A stretch of 8,693 bases of DNA from Actinomycetes bacterium. Its GTDB lineage: Bacteria; Actinomycetota; Thermoleophilia; BMS3ABIN01. The DNA lies in NCBI GenBank assembly GCA_021790075.1, contig JAJYIN010000082.1, positions 1-8,693 of the forward strand, written 5' to 3'. Shown piece by piece: positions 4,814-8,693 of the stretch. Each line of letters opens with the position of its first letter. Position 1 is the stretch's first letter. The position numbers were made by a program, and so were the translations under genes. Under the pieces are notes generated by a model. The model had not been told where the DNA came from, searched no databases, and saw nothing but the letters and a program-made list of their open reading frames with translations.

Positions 4814-6736
4814 TTGTGGGGAAAGCGACTAATTTTGTTGGGTATTGATCGGGAGTGGCAGATAAGCCTGCAAACCTTCAAAAATCGTAAATGGCTGCTG
4901 GCGCTGGCGCCCCTGTTCGCCGCCGGTGCCGCCCTGTTTGTCTGGTCCGTAGCCGGGGCCCTCAATCATCACGGGCCCGTACGGGCGCTGCTGGCGGTGG
5001 CGGCCGGCGCCGGCCTTCTCTGCGTCTGGCTGCTGGAGTCGGGCATCCTTTCCAGGGCGCTTAGGCGCCCTTACGCCGGCACTGCCGGCCAGGTGGCCCT
5101 GTCCTGGATTCCCCTGGCCGTCCTGCCCCTCTCGGCGCCCTATTTCAGCCACCGGGTCGTCAGCATGTTCCTGCAGAACCACTTCACCACGACCCGGGTG
5201 CTGGCGCTGGCGCTGTGGCTGCTGGCCCTGGCGGTGGCGGGCAGCATTGTCCTCAAGCTGCTCATGTTCTGGAAACGCTCAGGCGCCGTCATCGATTTCC
5301 TCGACCGGCATGCCATGCGCATCCTCGTGGCGGGGGCGGCGCTTTATTTCATCGTCTTCACCTCGCTGGACTTCCTGGCTTTCCACTGGTTTGCGGGCGC
5401 ATACCACAGCGACCTGGGCCAGTACAACCAGACCCTGTGGGCCACCATCCGCGGGCATGTCTTTTACTCGGTGGGGCTCGAGGAGACATCGGGCAGCTAC
5501 CTGGGCACGCATGTCTCGCCTTTCCTCCTCATCGTCGTTGCGCCTTTGTACGCTTTGTGGCAGTCACCGATGATGTACCTGATGCTGCGCACGCTGGCGC
5601 TGTCGCTGGCGGCCGTCCCTCTGTTCTACTGTGTGCGGCGCTTTTCCAGGAGCGGGGCGGCGGCGCTGCTGCTGGTGGCGGCCTTCCTCTTCCATCCGGA
5701 GATCGTCTCCCAGAACTTCACCTCCGGCTACGAGACCATTTTCGTGGCGGCGCCTTTCTTTGCCGCTTTTTATTTCTTCCTGGAGAAGCGCTTCGGCCTC
5801 TTTTTCGCCTTCCTGGTGGTGACGATTTCAGTGAGGGAGGACTTCATCCCGGCGGCCATTATCTTTGGCATCTACGCCCTCATTCAGCGGCGGTCCGCCA
5901 AATGGGTGCTGGCGCCGGTGGCGCTGGGGATCGCCTGGGGCGCGGCCGCGCTGATCATCTTCGATGTGGTCATCCAGCATTTCATGTTCGCGATGTACTA
6001 CGGCCATTTCGGCAACACGCCCTCGGCGGCGCTCGAGACCATCCTCCGGCACCCGGTCTTCGCGGCCGAGGAGGTCAGGCGGATACACACCACCTATCTT
6101 TACAACCTGCTGTCGCCGGAGGGCCTGGTGCTGCCCTTCACCAGCCTCATCAGCATCTTCGCCATCCCCAACCTCGCTATCAGCCTGGCCCGGGGAATCG
6201 ACATCTCGGGAATGGCGGGTGGCATCTCGCATTATTCCGTGCTAGTGGTGGCGGCCTTCTGGCTGGCGATCGCCAACTTCACCGGGCGGCTGCAAAAATG
6301 GCTGCCGGGGAAGGAAAGGGCCGTAGCCGCGTTTATGGGCGTAATCATGGTCGTAATGGTTGCGGCTTCGGTCCATTTGTGGGTGAATTTCCTGCCCAAG
6401 TCGCCCCCGGCGGATTATCAGGCCCTGAAACAGGCGGTCGCCATGGTGCCGGCCGACCCCTCGGTTTCGGTTGCCTCCAACGACGGGCGGGCCATCTCGC
6501 ACCTGTCCTCCCGCTGGCTGATAACCGAGCCGCTGGTCTGGGATGTCGTCCAGCCGCCGGATTACCTGGCGCAGGGCACCGGCCAGCTGCGGACCGACTA
6601 CGTCATCGTCAAGCCTTTCGGCAATCCCTTTTACAATGATGCGGCCGCCTTCAGCTTCCTGACGGAGCCGGGCAGCCACTACCGGCTGATATTCCAGCAG
6701 GATGACATCAAACTCTACCAGCGCCAGGGGAGCTGA
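4814..6736 (+). CDS. DUF2079 polytopic membrane protein, putative GT-C glycosyltransferase
   Basis: The 640-residue protein has many hydrophobic helices from about residue 27 to 525 and an extracytoplasmic-type C-terminal domain of about 115 residues. The DUF2079 pattern is clear: HSDLGQYNQTLWATIRGHVFYS (198-219, written here by its ends; Asp200 in the first loop), THVSPFLLIVVAPLYALW (232-249), FHPE (293-296), REDF (341-344), and late VASNDGRAISHLSSRW (553-568). DUF2079 is an uncharacterised family thought to share the GT-C fold, in which an Asp in the first outer loop is catalytic; Asp200 is the natural candidate. The start is uncertain: no in-frame ATG occurs before the first helices, so TTG 4814, 4835 or 4838 is used. 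GGGGA at 4818-4822 slightly favours 4835. It follows the GT2 gene by 21 bases, consistent with use of its lipid-linked sugar. Confidence 0.88.
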   Translation: MWGKRLILLGIDREWQISLQTFKNRKWLLALAPLFAAGAALFVWSVAGALNHHGPVRALLAVAAGAGLLCVWLLESGILSRALRRPYAGTAGQVALSWIPLAVLPLSAPYFSHRVVSMFLQNHFTTTRVLALALWLLALAVAGSIVLKLLMFWKRSGAVIDFLDRHAMRILVAGAALYFIVFTSLDFLAFHWFAGAYHSDLGQYNQTLWATIRGHVFYSVGLEETSGSYLGTHVSPFLLIVVAPLYALWQSPMMYLMLRTLALSLAAVPLFYCVRRFSRSGAAALLLVAAFLFHPEIVSQNFTSGYETIFVAAPFFAAFYFFLEKRFGLFFAFLVVTISVREDFIPAAIIFGIYALIQRRSAKWVLAPVALGIAWGAAALIIFDVVIQHFMFAMYYGHFGNTPSAALETILRHPVFAAEEVRRIHTTYLYNLLSPEGLVLPFTSLISIFAIPNLAISLARGIDISGMAGGISHYSVLVVAAFWLAIANFTGRLQKWLPGKERAVAAFMGVIMVVMVAASVHLWVNFLPKSPPADYQALKQAVAMVPADPSVSVASNDGRAISHLSSRWLITEPLVWDVVQPPDYLAQGTGQLRTDYVIVKPFGNPFYNDAAAFSFLTEPGSHYRLIFQQDDIKLYQRQGS

Positions 6737-6741
6737 CGGCC

Positions 6742-6746
6742 GGAGG
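6742..6746 (+). promoter_or_regulatory. Ribosome binding site of the GT39-like gene
   Basis: GGAGG lies 12 bases before the ATG at 6759, slightly far but the only strong site. The TTG at 6751 between them is out of frame and meets a stop after three codons, so 6759 stands. Confidence 0.6.
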
Positions 6747-6758
6747 TAATTTGCGGGC

Positions 6759-8393
6759 ATGAACGCCGCCGCCGAAAACCAAAAGAAGTTCTGGGGGCCG
6801 GGGAAGACGCTGGCGCTGATCTTCGCCGGCGCCCTGGTGCTGCGGGTGCTGCTCGTGTTGACACGGCAGATGATCCAGCTGGACGAGACCGCCTATGTGC
6901 GCATGGCCGAAAACCTCGCCTCCGGGAACGGCCTGCTGGACATCACCGGGTTGACAAGCACCCATTTCTCGCCGCTGCTGCCGTTCTTTATCGCCGGGGT
7001 AGCTGCAATCGTGCGCAACTTTATCCTGGCTGCCTATATCGTGGTGGTGGTCTTCGGCGCCCTGGTCACCATCCCCGGGTTCCTGCTGGGGAAGGAGATG
7101 GGCGGCAACCGCGTGGGGCTGGCGCTGGCGGCGCTGCTGGCCGTGACCCCCGTCCTGGTCGACAACTCGACGCTCATCTATACCGAGAGCCTCTATGTCT
7201 TCTTCCTGCTGATCGCGATCGTCTTCGGCCGCCACATGCTGCTGGGCTGCCGCATCCCCTGCGGCACGCTGGCCGGCGGGGCGCTGGGGCTGGCTTATCT
7301 GGACAATCCCTCGGCGGTCTTCTATTTCGTGGCGCTGCTGCTGCTGGCGCTGGCGGTGGCCTGGCGCCGGGGCATCTGGCGGCAGATGGGCAAGGCGCTC
7401 CTCTTTTTTGCCGTCTTCTTCCTTGTCTACGCCATCCCGTATGTGGTATTCCTCCATGCCGAGCTGGGGAAATGGACCTACAGCGGCAAATCGCCCGGCA
7501 ACATCTATACTGCCTCCCGCAATTTGAGGGCCGGCACGCTCGACTGGGAAAAGGACCTGATGTCGCTGGTGGACAACGGGACCCAGATCAAGATATTGCA
7601 GCTGCAGGACTCCGACGACCCCGCCAGCTCCCTCATCCACAGCCCGGTCCAGGGCGCCAGGATCTTCATCAGGCAAAGCTATATCTTCTATAACGAGGTG
7701 ATCAGCCAGGTGTTCCCGCTGTGGCTGCTGCCGCTGCTGGGGCTGGGGCTGTTTGCCCAGGGCTGGTCGCGGCGGCGGGCGGCGGCGGTCGGCTACCTGC
7801 TGATCATGATGATCCCGGCCCTGCTGATCCTCACCATGTACGCCTACAGCCGGTTCTTCATCCCATTCGTGCCCCTGGTGATGCTGTGGGTCGCCCATGG
7901 CTGGCTGCGCCTGGAAGACTGGGGGGCGGAAACGGTGGACATTGTGTTCCAGCAGCCGCGCAGCCGCCGTTACCGCCGCTGGGCGCCGTGGGTAATCGGC
8001 GCCGCCGTGCTGCTGCCGCTGCTGCTTTATTCCGTCGCCAACGTGGTCAGGCAGAGCTACCCGGTCGGCTACAAGTATGCCGGGGAGCTGATCAGGCAGG
8101 AGGACGGCTCCGGCCACCGCATCATGAGCCGGGAGTACAGCGCTGCCTATTATGCCGGCGGCACCGCTGTGATGCTGCCGTATGCCGATTATGAAGCCAC
8201 CACCCGCTATGCCCGGCTCCAGCATGTGGACTTCCTCGTCATCAGGAAACAGGAGCTGCTGGACTGGCGGCCGACGCTGGCGCGCCTGCTGGGGGACGCT
8301 TCGCAGCATCCGGAATGGGCTCTGGCGGGGACCGCCGACCCCGGCACCTCCGGGGAGACGCTGATATTCAGGCTTGTGCCGGCCACTCGCTGA
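6759..8393 (+). CDS. GT39/ArnT-like membrane glycosyltransferase (GT-C, PMT_2-type)
   Basis: The 544-residue protein has an N-terminal helix (about 17-35), then LDETAYVRMAENLASGNG (41-58) whose Asp42-Glu43 matches the catalytic acidic pair in the first outer loop of GT39/PMT/ArnT enzymes. HFSPLLPFFIAG, a P-x-N-S-TLIYTESLYVFFLL region (131-151) and the closing SRFFIPFVPLVMLWVAHGWL (364-383) are also typical. About 10-12 helices span the membrane and a roughly 115-residue soluble tail follows the last helix. Family members take a sugar from a polyprenyl-phosphate donor on the outer face and place it on lipid A, protein or glycan. The usual GLA-x-L-T-R-P motif reads GLAYLDNPS at 177-185. It starts 22 bases after the DUF2079 gene. 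The acceptor cannot be deduced. Confidence 0.88.
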   Translation: MNAAAENQKKFWGPGKTLALIFAGALVLRVLLVLTRQMIQLDETAYVRMAENLASGNGLLDITGLTSTHFSPLLPFFIAGVAAIVRNFILAAYIVVVVFGALVTIPGFLLGKEMGGNRVGLALAALLAVTPVLVDNSTLIYTESLYVFFLLIAIVFGRHMLLGCRIPCGTLAGGALGLAYLDNPSAVFYFVALLLLALAVAWRRGIWRQMGKALLFFAVFFLVYAIPYVVFLHAELGKWTYSGKSPGNIYTASRNLRAGTLDWEKDLMSLVDNGTQIKILQLQDSDDPASSLIHSPVQGARIFIRQSYIFYNEVISQVFPLWLLPLLGLGLFAQGWSRRRAAAVGYLLIMMIPALLILTMYAYSRFFIPFVPLVMLWVAHGWLRLEDWGAETVDIVFQQPRSRRYRRWAPWVIGAAVLLPLLLYSVANVVRQSYPVGYKYAGELIRQEDGSGHRIMSREYSAAYYAGGTAVMLPYADYEATTRYARLQHVDFLVIRKQELLDWRPTLARLLGDASQHPEWALAGTADPGTSGETLIFRLVPATR

Positions 8394-8412
8394 GAACGGA
8401 ATCGGTTAAACT

Positions 8413-8693
8413 ATGACCATGAACGCCATCGACGCCAGAAACCCGCGCCGGAAGGTCGTCCTCCTCTATCCCAGGAACCATTTCGGGAAGGTTTATCACC
8501 CCTGGACCTGGGCGCCGCTGCCGATCCTGGCGGCCTCGGCGCCGCTGTTCGCGGAAGGGTTCGAGGCCGCGCTGATCGACGCCAACGTGGACCCGGCCTG
8601 GCAGGAGCGCCTGGTGCGGGAGTGCCGCGACTCACTGCTGCTGGGGATCAGCTGCATGACCGGCCCCCAGATCCATTTCGGACTGGAAGCGGC
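8413..8693 (+). CDS. Probable B12-binding radical SAM protein, N-terminal fragment
   Basis: From ATG 8413 the frame stays open to the right edge, giving 93 residues. After a short basic lead, KVVLLYP (14-20) is followed by PLPILAASAPLFAEGFEAALID (35-56, key residues Pro37, Leu38, Asp56) and LLLGISCMTGPQI (75-87). This is the usual opening of the cobalamin-binding Rossmann domain found ahead of many radical SAM methyltransferases and cyclases. The CxxxCxxC iron-sulfur motif would lie beyond the window, so the radical SAM half is inferred. It starts 19 bases after the GT39-like stop, with only a weak ribosome site, so it is probably in the same operon. Such proteins can C- or P-methylate sugars, lipids or antibiotics; a role in modifying the glycan or its lipid carrier is possible. 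A second ATG at 8419 could be the start instead. Confidence 0.75.
   Translation, partial: MTMNAIDARNPRRKVVLLYPRNHFGKVYHPWTWAPLPILAASAPLFAEGFEAALIDANVDPAWQERLVRECRDSLLLGISCMTGPQIHFGLEA

Noticed and set aside
5215..6639. 474-residue plus-strand frame inside the DUF2079 gene
   Set aside because: Out-of-frame shadow with low-complexity Gly/Ala/Arg/His sequence; the DUF2079 frame carries clear family motifs.
6708..8309. Long 533-residue open frame on the minus strand opposite the GT39-like gene
   Set aside because: It is rich in Gln, His, Arg and Gly with no domain or membrane pattern, and lies wholly opposite a well-supported gene: a GC-rich antisense artefact.

Overview
The window is a GC-rich, densely packed bacterial chromosome segment whose main content is a cell-envelope glycan or glycolipid cluster. 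All intact genes read as chromosomal, and I see no transposase, phage gene, RNA gene or CRISPR array. The organism cannot be fixed from the sequence. High GC, frequent AGG arginine codons, several TTG starts and a DUF2079 membrane protein would fit a deep-branching actinobacterium or a similar GC-rich environmental lineage, but this is a low-confidence guess.

Layout, left to right. (1) The C-terminal end of a 14-TM (DHA2-type) MFS exporter, followed 13 bases later by a tandem-domain universal stress protein; both on the plus strand. (2) Convergent to these, on the minus strand, are two small four-helix SMR/EamA-like proteins of 120 and 121 residues. They are joined by a TTGA start/stop overlap, so they probably form a paired membrane transporter. 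(3) A 178-base divergent region with a clear extended -10 promoter facing right. (4) A plus-strand series: metal-binding-type cupin, DegT/DnrJ/EryC1/StrS sugar aminotransferase (ATGA overlap), a 156-base spacer carrying a 41-base tandem repeat with small hairpins, a DPM1-like GT2 glycosyltransferase, a DUF2079 GT-C-like membrane protein, a GT39/ArnT-like membrane glycosyltransferase, and the first 93 codons of a probable cobalamin-binding radical SAM protein running off the window.

How they may work together (inference): the aminotransferase makes a nucleotide-linked amino sugar, most like perosamine. The GT2 enzyme moves a sugar to a polyprenyl phosphate on the cytoplasmic face. The SMR-like pair could flip that lipid-linked sugar, and the DUF2079 and GT39 proteins could transfer it to an acceptor outside the membrane. 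This is the same logic as the Gram-negative Arn (aminoarabinose) pathway: ArnB, ArnC, ArnE/F and ArnT. Here it is assembled from different relatives, with an extra cupin and a second GT-C-like protein, and with no ArnA or ArnD in view. This reconstructed route is the most interesting reading of the window, but substrate and acceptor are unknown.
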